Shown: positions 1-6,079, counted from the stretch's first letter. The stretch is DNA of 8,294 nt from an uncultured Eubacteriales bacterium (GCA_905205855.1 CAJLFL010000080.1:1-8294); one strand, 5' to 3'. Notes: generated by a model not told the origin, from the letters alone. Numbers and translations: made by a program.

Positions 1-653
1 TTTTTAACTGCTTCTTCATCCTCAAGAGCCGTTGTTGTCTGAGGTATGTAGTTTTTCTCAGACTGAACAAATGAATATCCGCTTTTTTCCAAAGCCTCTC
101 TGACAGAGCTGAAGCTTTCAACACTTGTCAGAATTTCATAACATTCATCTTCAACATTAAAGTCATCTGCTCCTGCTTCAAGAGCGTCCATCATAAGAGT
201 ATCTTCATCAACCGAATCTGATTTTTCTATTACTATAACGCCTTTTCTGTCAAACATAAAGCTTACACAGCCGTTTTGTCCGAGGTTTCCGCCGTTCTTA
301 TCAAAATAATGACGCAAATCTCCGGCAGTTCTGTTTTTGTTATCGGTCAGGGTTTCTACAATTACAGCTATACCGCTGGGGCCGTAACCCTCATATACCA
401 TTTCAAAGTATTCGTTTGTTCCGCCCTCTCCGGACGCCTTTTTTATACTGCGGTTTATGGTATCATTCGGCATATTGTTTGCCTTTGCCTTAGCAATCGC
501 ATCTCTCAGCTTTGAGTTGCTGTCCGGATCAGGTCCGCCCTCCTTGACAGCTACCATAAGCTCTCTGCCAAGCTTAGTAAAAATCTTTCCGCGCTTTGCG
601 TCTATTGCTCCCTTTTTACGTTTAATCGTTGCCCATTTTGAATGTCCAGACAT
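1..653 (-). CDS. yebC: YebC/PmpR (TACO1) family protein, 3' end cut by window edge
   Basis: 217 complete codons are visible from the ATG at 653, plus 2 nt of the next codon. The family is usually about 240-250 aa, so roughly 25-30 C-terminal residues are missing to the left. The N-terminus has the family signature MSGHSKWATIKRKKG, then DAKRGKIFTKL (18-28) and a GG-DPDSN-LR segment (39-50). The central EGYGPSGIAVIVE (88-100) and NKNRTAGDLRH (106-115) are also typical. The MSGHSKWATIK start marks the YebC1 type rather than the YeeI-like YebC2 type. Members were first described as DNA-binding regulators (PmpR). TACO1/YebC proteins have more recently been linked to relief of ribosome stalling at proline-rich stretches, and the role here cannot be decided from sequence. 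GGGAGG at 663-668, 9 nt upstream, fixes the start. It lies 73 nt downstream of the SPFH gene with a strong hairpin between and no clear promoter, so read-through from that operon is likely. Confidence 0.96.
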   Translation of the reverse strand, partial: MSGHSKWATIKRKKGAIDAKRGKIFTKLGRELMVAVKEGGPDPDSNSKLRDAIAKAKANNMPNDTINRSIKKASGEGGTNEYFEMVYEGYGPSGIAVIVETLTDNKNRTAGDLRHYFDKNGGNLGQNGCVSFMFDRKGVIVIEKSDSVDEDTLMMDALEAGADDFNVEDECYEILTSVESFSSVREALEKSGYSFVQSEKNYIPQTTTALEDEEAVK

Positions 654-681
654 AAATTTAAACCTCCCAAGTTAATCTGCA

Positions 682-718
682 CATAGGATTCGAGGGTTAA
701 AAACCCCCGAATCCTATG
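682..718 (-). other. 17-bp intergenic RNA hairpin between SPFH gene and yebC
   Basis: Arms 682-698 and 702-718 pair over 17 bp with a 3-nt loop (699-701). In the minus-strand RNA the only imperfect pair (707/693) is a G.U wobble; in a plus-strand RNA it would be an A.C mismatch. This suggests the structure is kept in the transcript that carries the genes. No T-run follows on the minus strand, so it is not a standard intrinsic terminator in that direction. T-rich sequence does follow on the plus side (720-728), where no gene in this window would need a terminator. It ends 13 nt before the yebC Shine-Dalgarno. Possible roles are protection of the upstream mRNA 3' end, partial attenuation before yebC, or blocking antisense transcription. 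Confidence 0.8.
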
Positions 719-726
719 GTTTTATT

Positions 727-1662
727 TTATTTGTTTTCTTTATCGGAATCTGAAGCAGCAAGTTCTTTTATACTTGTAACCAATCCTGCCAAGCCCTGTA
801 TTTCCGATGGAATTATTATCTTTGTCGCCTTGCCGTCAGCCGCTTTAGCAAAAGCTTCAAGACTCTTGATTGCAAGAACACCGTCTGTCGGATTTGCATC
901 ATTCAGCATCTTCAAACCTTCTGCCGTAGCTTTCTGAACCTCCAGTATCGCCTGTGCTTCACCCTCAGCAACTCTGATTGCGGCTTCCTTTTCAGCCTCT
1001 GCCTGTAATATCTGTGATTGCTTTTCCGCCTCTGCCTGGAGTATACGCGATTCCTTTTCGCCCTCGGCAACCAGAACGGCTGACTTCTTCTCACCCTCGG
1101 CTCTTAAAATTGCCTCGCGGCGCTCACGCTCTGCCTTCATCTGTTTTTCCATTGCCTCACGGATACCCGCCGGCGGGATAATATTTTTAAGCTCTACGCG
1201 GTTTACTTTTATTCCCCACGGATCGGTAGCCTCGTCCAGAATAGACCGCATCTGCGTATTTATTACATCACGGGATGTCAGGCTTTCATCAAGTTCCATA
1301 TCGCCTATTATATTACGCAGAGTTGTCGCTGTAAGATTTTCTATTGCCGACATCGGAAGCTCTACCCCGTAAGTATAAAGCTTCGGATCTGTAATCTGAA
1401 AATACACAACCGTGTCTATCTGCATAGTAACGTTATCCTTTGTGATAACCGGCTGCGGCGGAAAATCCACAACCTGTTCCTTCAGACTTACGCGCTTTGC
1501 AACACGATCTATCATAGGCACTTTGAAGTGCAGTCCAACGCCCCACGTCACATGATACGCACCGAGGCGTTCTATTACAAACGATTTAGCCTGAGGTACA
1601 ATTTTAACACAGGATAACAATAATAATATCAATATGATAATAATGCCTATAACAAATCCCAT
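727..1662 (-). CDS. SPFH/band 7 (stomatin/QmcA-like) membrane protein
   Basis: A 311-aa protein of the slipin/stomatin type. Residues 2-18 are a very hydrophobic N-terminal membrane anchor. The SPFH domain follows at about 20-175 with recognisable VPQAKSFVIERLGAY (22-36), GLHFKVPMID (43-52), VDFPPQPVITKDNV (65-78), LRNIIGDMELDE (115-126) and VNRVELKNIIPP (153-164). Residues 181-235 form five 11-residue coiled-coil repeats, followed by a conserved Ala/Ile-rich C-terminal segment and an acidic-polar tail. Such proteins form large membrane-bound ring or cage oligomers and organise membrane microdomains or proteases. The start at 1662 is chosen because GGAGG (1670-1674) stands 7 nt before it; the upstream alternative at 1704 has no such site and would place 14 polar residues before the anchor. 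It begins 13 nt after nfeD, and the SPFH-NfeD pairing is a classic conserved operon, so a joint function is likely. Distinguishing YbbK/QmcA from other slipins needs phylogeny. Confidence 0.95.
   Translation of the reverse strand: MGFVIGIIIILILLLLSCVKIVPQAKSFVIERLGAYHVTWGVGLHFKVPMIDRVAKRVSLKEQVVDFPPQPVITKDNVTMQIDTVVYFQITDPKLYTYGVELPMSAIENLTATTLRNIIGDMELDESLTSRDVINTQMRSILDEATDPWGIKVNRVELKNIIPPAGIREAMEKQMKAERERREAILRAEGEKKSAVLVAEGEKESRILQAEAEKQSQILQAEAEKEAAIRVAEGEAQAILEVQKATAEGLKMLNDANPTDGVLAIKSLEAFAKAADGKATKIIIPSEIQGLAGLVTSIKELAASDSDKENK
958..1122 (-). repeat. Five hendecad (33-bp) coiled-coil repeats inside the SPFH gene
   Basis: Residues 181-235 of the SPFH protein divide into five consecutive 11-residue units of the form K/R-x-x-x-I/V-L-x-A-E-A/G-E. 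The third and fourth units, KESRILQAEAE and KQSQILQAEAE, are nearly identical. At DNA level the units are 33 bp and imperfect. An 11-residue period is typical of the straight or slightly right-handed coiled coil seen in stomatin, flotillin and HflK/C assemblies, where this segment forms the cage wall. The repeat is protein-level and structural; there is no sign that it is a mobile or regulatory DNA repeat. Confidence 0.85.
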
Positions 1663-1675
1663 ACTGTTTCCTCCT

Positions 1676-2119
1676 TTATTGGTTATGGTCGATTCTGTCA
1701 ACAATTACATGGACGCCCTCTATTGCTTTTACAATCACCTTTTCTCCTATATCAAGCTCTGTACCGTCAGCGCCCTCGGCAGACCAAATTTGTCCCATCA
1801 CCTTTATCTGACCTTTATTCTCTATAGGATCGACACGCCTCAGCACAACACCCTCCTGACCGATAAGTCTGTCTGCATTTGTGCTGACCTTTTTGCTCTG
1901 TCTGAACCTTTTGCTCAGCGGTGCTGTAAGAATCAGCATAAGAGCAGATACGGCAGCAAATACCAAAACCTGTACTGCCGTGCTAAATCCAAAAAACGCA
2001 AACACTGCTGCGGCAAAGGCGCCGATTGCCATCCATATCGAAACCAACGCAACCGTTATGCTTTCTATTATGCCCAAAACAACAGCCGTTATAAGCCATA
2101 CTGCAGCCATATAATTCAT
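1676..2119 (-). CDS. NfeD family membrane protein (short form)
   Basis: A 147-aa protein with three hydrophobic segments (about 5-24, 27-44 and 47-66), a basic stretch (SKRFRQSKK, 69-77), and a C-terminal NfeD OB-fold domain (about 80-145). That domain shows LIGQEGVVLRRVDP (85-98), GQIKVMGQIWSAEG (103-116), LDIGEKVIVKAIEGV (122-136) and a final hydrophobic strand. The ClpP-like serine protease domain of long NfeD proteins is absent, making this the short NfeD1b-like form. The OB domain is predicted to be cytoplasmic and to work with the SPFH partner encoded 13 nt downstream. The ATG at 2119 is preferred over the in-frame GTG at 2128: AGAGGTGAT (2125-2133) matches the 16S rRNA 3' end and is well spaced for 2119, but overlaps 2128. 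It starts 12 nt after the yabR stop, so translation is probably coupled. Confidence 0.93.
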   Translation of the reverse strand: MNYMAAVWLITAVVLGIIESITVALVSIWMAIGAFAAAVFAFFGFSTAVQVLVFAAVSALMLILTAPLSKRFRQSKKVSTNADRLIGQEGVVLRRVDPIENKGQIKVMGQIWSAEGADGTELDIGEKVIVKAIEGVHVIVDRIDHNQ

Positions 2120-2131
2120 AGGAATCACCTC

Positions 2132-2605
2132 TTAGTATGCGCGTTTGTATCCTCCGCTGCGCTTTCCCTCGTTGCTGCGCTTTAAAGCCTGGAACTTCTC
2201 ATCGCTGTCCTGCTTAAATTTCTGCAGCATATCATCAAAAGACATATCGCTGCGCTTTCCGGCAAATTCAAATTCCTCCGGCGGCTTTTTGGGATCATAC
2301 GGCTTTACCGCATGCCGCGCAGGTCTGTTATTCTTATCATTGCGGCGGCGTTCTTCCTTTTTATCCACAAAATTTTCATCCGCCTTTTTGATGGAAAGAC
2401 TGATTTTTCCGTTTTCCATCCCGATAATCTTTACCTTGACAGTCTGTCCCTCTTTCAAATGCTCGTTAATATCGTTTACATATTCAGACGCAACCTCAGA
2501 AATATGAACAAGACCGGTTTTACCGCCCTCCAGTTCAACAAACGCCCCAAACGGAGCTATTCCCGTAACCTTGCCTTCTAATACCGAGCCAACTTCCATC
2601 TGCAT
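2132..2605 (-). CDS. yabR: S1-domain RNA-binding protein, YabR-like
   Basis: A 157-aa protein. Residues 3-74 form one S1 RNA-binding domain: MEVGSVLEGKVTGI (3-16), FGAFVEL (19-25), GLVHISEVA (31-39), a VNDINEHLKEGQTVKVKII stretch (43-61) and GKISLSIKKA (66-75). The rest (about 76-157) is highly charged and probably disordered, with KPYDPKKPPEEFEF (101-114), SFDDMLQKFKQDSDEKFQAL (122-141) and a basic Gly/Arg/Lys tail. Family members such as B. subtilis YabR and YugI/GSP13 bind RNA or ribosomes; the exact role is not settled. Position after a divIC-type gene is the same as in Bacillus and supports the name. The start is uncertain. ATG 2605 (MQMEVGSV) is preferred because the family begins close to MxxEVGS and AAGGA (2617-2621) lies 11 nt upstream. 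ATG 2626 and ATG 2641 are in frame but have poor sites, and ATG 2599 is too far from the site. Confidence 0.93.
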   Translation of the reverse strand: MQMEVGSVLEGKVTGIAPFGAFVELEGGKTGLVHISEVASEYVNDINEHLKEGQTVKVKIIGMENGKISLSIKKADENFVDKKEERRRNDKNNRPARHAVKPYDPKKPPEEFEFAGKRSDMSFDDMLQKFKQDSDEKFQALKRSNEGKRSGGYKRAY

Positions 2606-2671
2606 CTTTTCTCTAATCCTTCCCATGGGAATTATACCCATATATGTAATATAATAAATCTTTCATTATCA

Positions 2672-3040
2672 TCAATCGCCGGAATTTGCCTTACTCTTAT
2701 TTGCGTCAACAAAAACACGTTCATTCGGCCTTACAAGTCCAAGCTTTTCTCTCGCCACGCGTTCAAGATACTCCGGATCCTCCAGATTGTCAAGTTCCTT
2801 CTGAAGCCGCTCCGTTTCTGTATTGGCAACGCTGACCTGCTCCTCAAGGCTTTGAATCTCTTTATTTTTATTCGACAGCGCTATCTGCTGCGCTATCATG
2901 GCATACACAAAATATATTATAAACACTGCCGCTGCCGCAACAATCGCAAGTCTTTTTACGTTAAGCTTTTGCTTTGGGTCTGACTTTCCGCTGTTTTTCT
3001 GCGGTCGGCGGCGGACATTGCCGACTGTTGTTTTATTCAA
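2672..3040 (-). CDS. divIC: DivIC/FtsB-type septum formation initiator protein, TTG start
   Basis: A 122-aa bitopic protein with a basic cytoplasmic N-terminus (1-30), one transmembrane helix (about 31-49), a coiled coil (about 52-88) and the family motif EDPEYLERVAREKLGLVRPNE (split here: EDPEYLERVAR 87-97, EKLGLVRPNE 98-107). FtsB/DivIC proteins pair with FtsL and DivIB/FtsQ in the divisome and help activate septal peptidoglycan synthesis on the outer face of the membrane. Placement between yabQ and yabR matches Bacillus divIC. The start is a TTG at 3040, supported by AGGCGG (3048-3053) 7 nt upstream and GGAAGG (3051-3056) overlapping it. The in-frame TTG at 3061 has no site and lies in the expected 5' leader. 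It is transcribed from its own consensus promoter at 3078-3106, and its ribosome binding site lies in one arm of an inverted repeat. Confidence 0.92.
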   Translation of the reverse strand: MNKTTVGNVRRRPQKNSGKSDPKQKLNVKRLAIVAAAAVFIIYFVYAMIAQQIALSNKNKEIQSLEEQVSVANTETERLQKELDNLEDPEYLERVAREKLGLVRPNERVFVDANKSKANSGD

Positions 3041-3043
3041 AAT

Positions 3044-3101
3044 AAAGCCGCCTTCCCTCAAACTATAATTATATTTTATTATACCTTAAACAGGCGGCTT
3101 T
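3044..3101 (-). promoter_or_regulatory. 10-bp perfect inverted repeat spanning divIC promoter and ribosome binding site
   Basis: AAAGCCGCCT (3044-3053) and AGGCGGCTTT (3092-3101) are exact reverse complements separated by 38 nt. The arm near the gene contains the divIC Shine-Dalgarno AGGCGG. The other arm lies in the spacer of the sigmaA promoter, upstream of the predicted transcription start (about 3071). Only a transcript that reads through from yabPQ would contain both arms, and in it the ribosome binding site would be paired. The stem is followed by TTTATTTT in the minus direction, so a weak terminator with an unusually long loop is a second possibility; a DNA operator is a third. Confidence 0.6.
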
Positions 3102-3106
3102 GTCAA
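3078..3106 (-). promoter_or_regulatory. Consensus sigmaA promoter for divIC-yabR-nfeD-SPFH
   Basis: On the minus strand TTGACA (3101-3106) and TATAAT (3078-3083) are both perfect matches to the vegetative consensus and are separated by the ideal 17 nt. The predicted start is near 3071, giving a leader of about 30 nt before the TTG at 3040. It separates the division and membrane genes from the upstream sporulation genes yabP and yabQ. Confidence 0.9.
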
Positions 3107-3119
3107 CGAGATTTTTGCA

Positions 3120-3662
3120 TTATTTTGCTTTTGTCTTTTCTGTTTTAAGACGGTTTCTGCGTTCGCGTTCAGCACTCTTTAAATTATTTTGTATACGCTG
3201 TTTTTCGTGCCTTACCCTCGCCGCATTGTTTACCTCCGATAATTTCTTGCGGCTGTACCATCCTATTACCGTAAGCGGCTTTGATATCAGCCTGCAAATC
3301 AGCTGTACCGGCAGCATAACCGCCTTAATTATCCACATTACCGCAGCAGCAAACAGTCCGTATACAAAGGTCATACATTTTACTATTCTGTCCCTGAATA
3401 TTATTCTGAAAGCCAAAAAGCCGCACACCGTACCCAAAAATCCGTGCCATCTCAGCCGTCCGTTATTTTGAGTGTATGCAATATAAAACATCAACGCTCC
3501 CGCAAAAATCAGGAACAGCATATCCTCTGCATTTATACCGAAAACCGAAGCCCTTGAAACGCGCCGTATTGTTCTGAATATGTCATAAATCAGTGCAAGA
3601 ACCACGCCGCCGGCAAACGACCATATGAAATAGCTTAAATCCACACCGTATGTTATGTGCAT
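3120..3662 (-). CDS. yabQ: Spore cortex biosynthesis protein YabQ
   Basis: A 180-aa membrane protein. Four hydrophobic segments are visible (about 9-29, 46-63, 73-91 and 97-120), with the typical LALIYDIFRTIRR (22-34) loop after the first. A long, strongly basic, probably cytoplasmic C-terminal tail follows (138-180, rich in Lys/Arg/Glu). YabQ in B. subtilis localises to the forespore-surrounding membranes of the mother cell and is needed for cortex formation, and its gene is sigmaE-dependent. The ATG at 3662 follows GAAGG/AAGGGG (3669-3675), which overlaps the yabP stop; the gap between the genes is 12 nt, so the two are surely co-transcribed. The identification rests on the topology, the YDIFRT motif and the yabP-yabQ-divIC order. 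Confidence 0.93.
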   Translation of the reverse strand: MHITYGVDLSYFIWSFAGGVVLALIYDIFRTIRRVSRASVFGINAEDMLFLIFAGALMFYIAYTQNNGRLRWHGFLGTVCGFLAFRIIFRDRIVKCMTFVYGLFAAAVMWIIKAVMLPVQLICRLISKPLTVIGWYSRKKLSEVNNAARVRHEKQRIQNNLKSAERERRNRLKTEKTKAK

Positions 3663-3674
3663 ATTGTGCCCCTT

Positions 3675-3947
3675 CTATCTGAACAAGCCCGAAAGAAATC
3701 CGCCGCGGCCGCCGCGATCCGGCATATCGCTGTATTTAATTTCGTCCACTACTCCGTCTATCACCAAATTGCCGTCGTCAACATTAAGCTTATGAATTCT
3801 GAAATCGGAACCTAAAACCGTAAGCACTCCCATAGAGGTATGGACTATCACCTTTTCTTCATCAAAGCTTTCCACATCATCAACCTCTGTAATTGTAAGC
3901 CCCTCTCTGTTTTTCATTGAAATACTGTGATTTTTTTCTTCTTCCAT
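3675..3947 (-). CDS. yabP: Sporulation protein YabP
   Basis: A 90-aa soluble protein, close to the usual 90-100 aa. It matches the YabP/YqfC fold family: HSISMKNREGLTITEVDDVE (7-26), SFDEEKVIVHTSMGVLTVLG (27-46), FRIHKLNVDDGNLVIDGVV (49-67), then a Gly/Arg-rich end GGRGGFLSGLFR (79-90). In Bacillus yabP is a sigmaE-controlled mother-cell gene needed for efficient cortex and spore formation, and the protein likely works with YabQ. The ATG at 3947 is chosen because TGGAGG (3955-3960) lies 7 nt upstream; the in-frame ATG at 3965 lies upstream of that site and has none of its own. A candidate sigmaE promoter lies just upstream. The usual neighbour rqcP (yabO) is not next to it. Confidence 0.95.
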   Translation of the reverse strand: MEEEKNHSISMKNREGLTITEVDDVESFDEEKVIVHTSMGVLTVLGSDFRIHKLNVDDGNLVIDGVVDEIKYSDMPDRGGRGGFLSGLFR

Positions 3948-3976
3948 ATTTATTCCTCCATGCATGATTATATATA

Positions 3977-4005
3977 ATAGTATTCATTTGCAGAATAAAA
4001 TATGA
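3977..4005 (-). promoter_or_regulatory. Candidate sigmaE (mother-cell) promoter for yabPQ
   Basis: On the minus strand TCATATT (3999-4005) fits the sigmaE -35 consensus KMATATT exactly. After a 14-nt spacer, AATACTAT (3977-3984) fits the -10 consensus CATACAnT at five of seven fixed positions. The predicted start near 3970 leaves a short leader before TGGAGG at 3955-3960. The genes behind it are known sigmaE targets in B. subtilis. The AT-rich context makes chance matches easier, so this remains a prediction. Confidence 0.6.
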
Positions 4006-4037
4006 TAAAATAAACTCCGCGGATAAAACCGCGAAGC
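4003..4037 (-). terminator. Intrinsic terminator after the MetRS-like gene
   Basis: The arms at 4015-4022 and 4029-4036 form an 8-bp GC-rich stem (one G.U in the minus RNA) with a 6-nt loop, followed on the minus strand by TTTATTTTAT. It begins 6 nt after the MetRS-like stop codon and separates the synthetase pair from yabPQ. The plus side is also followed by T-rich sequence, so it could act in both directions. Confidence 0.88.
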
Positions 4038-4042
4038 TTATT

Positions 4043-6079
4043 TTATATTTGAATCTGACTTTCATGCATTGGGAAGAAGTCGAATCTCGGTTCCAGAAAC
4101 TTAAGCTGATGCTCTTTGGAATCGCAGAAGTCATATAAGGTATCAAAGATATGCTCCCAATCCCAAAGCTTATCGCCAAAGCCGAGGTATTCGGCTATCA
4201 ATTCCGTGCCTTGCGGAACAATCGGATGCATAAGTGCAGTCGCCGTACGCACCATGTGGAATACGCTGCACAGGGTTTTAAGCCGCAATTCCGCATCATC
4301 AGCCTTATCGGCGGCAGCAATATTCCTTGCCCAGTACTTGTTGGCATTTCTGATATACGTGTCCATGAGATTCATAACAGAATGAAATTCAAATCTATAC
4401 ATATATCTTTCATACTTAATTATTGTTTCCCTTGACTCTTTTAAAACTTCTTCATCTATATCACCAAACGGAAGTTTGCCGTCGGTGTACTTCTGTGCAG
4501 TATAGAAGCACGAACGCACAACTCTGTTAAATACATTTGACAGCAGCTTTCCCTCTTTAAGAACAGGATCTGCATCCTTTTCATCGGCAGTCGGATTGAG
4601 CGGCTTAGGCTGAAAGCTTACGCTTTTAAGTCCCAATCCGAGGCTGAGGAAATGCGCACGCAGCTGCTCAGGCGTATAATAAGCAAACAGATCCTCTGCC
4701 ATAGGCGGTTTTACCGCGCCGCTGGAGCTTGCTTTTTTGTTGAGGAACAGTATATGGTTGTTGGCAACCAAAGTCGGCAGCGTAAGCTGTCCCTCCGCCG
4801 GGTGAATAGTCAGGTTATCCTTGCCCTGCGTTGCCATAAACATTACCATCTCGGCAATACCGTAAAAATAGATATTGTCCTGTCCGATAAACTGATACAC
4901 CTCTGCATCCTTTGAGCACCAAAACTTTTTCCATTCATCCTTATCCTTGCCTATTCTGTTTAAATATGTCCGCGTAAAGGAAATCGGCGCCCAAAGTGAT
5001 TCCGGCCAAACCCATATGGTCAAGCCCTTTTCGCCATCGAGAACGGGCGCAGGAACGCCCCATTCTATATTTCCGGTCAGTCTGAAAGGCACAAGCGTTT
5101 TTCCTGCACGAAATCTTATATCATGTCTGCCGAGAACCTCCCTTGCCTCATCACGCGTCTTTAAGTCCTTAAATTCAAGCGAAAACGAGGTCTTATTCGC
5201 CGCAGCATTAAACTTATGCTCCGGAAGCTCGGCTTTTATATTCTCATAATCCTCTGAGTAGTCATTTTTTATATACACCATCGGCGGAGTCATAAATTCA
5301 CCGATAGTATTTGCAACCAGCGCACGGACGTTTTCCTTTACCGAAATATCCTTTACATATTCATCCATGAGGACATGGAATTTTGTCAGATCAATATACC
5401 AGTTGGTAACGTCACGCATTTCCGGCGTTTCACCGGTAAGCGTACTCTTGGGATCTATCAGTTCCTCAGGCATATACTGATGTCCCATAGAACATTCGTC
5501 CGCATATCCCTTGTCCGATGTACAGTTTTCTACGGGGCATTTTCCGACAACCTGTCTGCCGTTTAGGAACTGACCTGCCTTTACATCATAAAACTGACGT
5601 GTTACAAGCTTTTCAAGCCAGCCGTTTTTATACCACAGCTCCATCAGCTCGTTTGTAAGCTTTCTGTGTTCTTCCTTTGCATCATCAAGACCGGAGCCTG
5701 CAAAAATGTTAAGGCTGATTCCGTATTCCTCAAGCGTTTTTTTCTGGCTTTCGTGGTTCATACGCACAAAATCCTCTATTGTGCCGTCAAAACTGCCGCT
5801 TTCTTTAAGACCTCGGTACGCCTCGGCAATAGGAGAACCGTAACAGTCCGTACCCGATACAAAAATTACATTTTCACTGCCGATTCTGTCACGCAGAAAC
5901 CTTGCGGTTACGTCCGCCTGAACAAATACACCGCCCACATGTCCAAAGTGAAGCTTTTTGTTGCCGTAAGGCATACCGCCGGTAACAACCGCGCGTTTCG
6001 GAAACTCCGGCCGCGGCAAATCCATAATATTCTCACGCTTGCCACAGCGTCCGCTGTTTTCTCTGTTATCCTTTCCCAT
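4043..6079 (-). CDS. Divergent methionyl-tRNA synthetase-like class I aminoacyl-tRNA synthetase
   Basis: A 678-aa protein with the MetRS-type (tRNA-synt_1g) layout. It has VVTGGMPYGNKKLHFGH (31-47) with the HIGH motif as HFGH, VIFVSGTDCYGSPI (71-84), a zinc knuckle with C181, C186, C196 and H200, NIEWGVPAP (337-345), WVWPESLW (356-363) and FIGQDNIYF (397-405). A helical anticodon-binding-type domain follows (about 505-665). There is no C-terminal EMAPII/tRNA-binding domain. Odd points: the KMSKS loop reads KASSSG (449-454), lacking the second Lys; the positions usually Tyr and His in the methionine pocket appear to be Pro364 and Tyr406; about 70 extra residues (264-333) interrupt the catalytic domain; the anticodon-binding Pro-Trp pair is not seen. 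It may be a paralogue with altered activity rather than the housekeeping MetRS. ATG 6079 is chosen for AAAGGA 7 nt upstream, rather than TTG 6085. It starts 23 nt after gltX in one operon. Confidence 0.85.
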   Translation of the reverse strand: MGKDNRENSGRCGKRENIMDLPRPEFPKRAVVTGGMPYGNKKLHFGHVGGVFVQADVTARFLRDRIGSENVIFVSGTDCYGSPIAEAYRGLKESGSFDGTIEDFVRMNHESQKKTLEEYGISLNIFAGSGLDDAKEEHRKLTNELMELWYKNGWLEKLVTRQFYDVKAGQFLNGRQVVGKCPVENCTSDKGYADECSMGHQYMPEELIDPKSTLTGETPEMRDVTNWYIDLTKFHVLMDEYVKDISVKENVRALVANTIGEFMTPPMVYIKNDYSEDYENIKAELPEHKFNAAANKTSFSLEFKDLKTRDEAREVLGRHDIRFRAGKTLVPFRLTGNIEWGVPAPVLDGEKGLTIWVWPESLWAPISFTRTYLNRIGKDKDEWKKFWCSKDAEVYQFIGQDNIYFYGIAEMVMFMATQGKDNLTIHPAEGQLTLPTLVANNHILFLNKKASSSGAVKPPMAEDLFAYYTPEQLRAHFLSLGLGLKSVSFQPKPLNPTADEKDADPVLKEGKLLSNVFNRVVRSCFYTAQKYTDGKLPFGDIDEEVLKESRETIIKYERYMYRFEFHSVMNLMDTYIRNANKYWARNIAAADKADDAELRLKTLCSVFHMVRTATALMHPIVPQGTELIAEYLGFGDKLWDWEHIFDTLYDFCDSKEHQLKFLEPRFDFFPMHESQIQI

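Noticed and set aside
1663..1704. Upstream start at 1704 for the SPFH gene
   Set aside because: It would overlap nfeD and has no ribosome binding site; GGAGG at 1670-1674 clearly serves the ATG at 1662.
1634..2185. 183-codon plus-strand open frame
   Set aside because: It lies antisense to nfeD and parts of its neighbours, has no family resemblance and no promoter or ribosome binding site context; it is a shadow of real genes.
2620..2631. 12-bp palindrome TTCCCATGGGAA before yabR
   Set aside because: A gapless palindrome of this size can arise by chance from the overlapping GGGAAGG ribosome binding site; nothing else supports an operator.
2631..2636. TATAAT in front of yabR as a promoter -10
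   Set aside because: No acceptable -35 (ATTTAT at 17 nt) and no proper extended -10. It lies inside an operon.
3880..4179. 99-codon minus-strand frame across the MetRS-like 3' end and yabP 5' end
   Set aside because: It crosses a terminator and a promoter in a different frame from both real genes, with no credible start or family.
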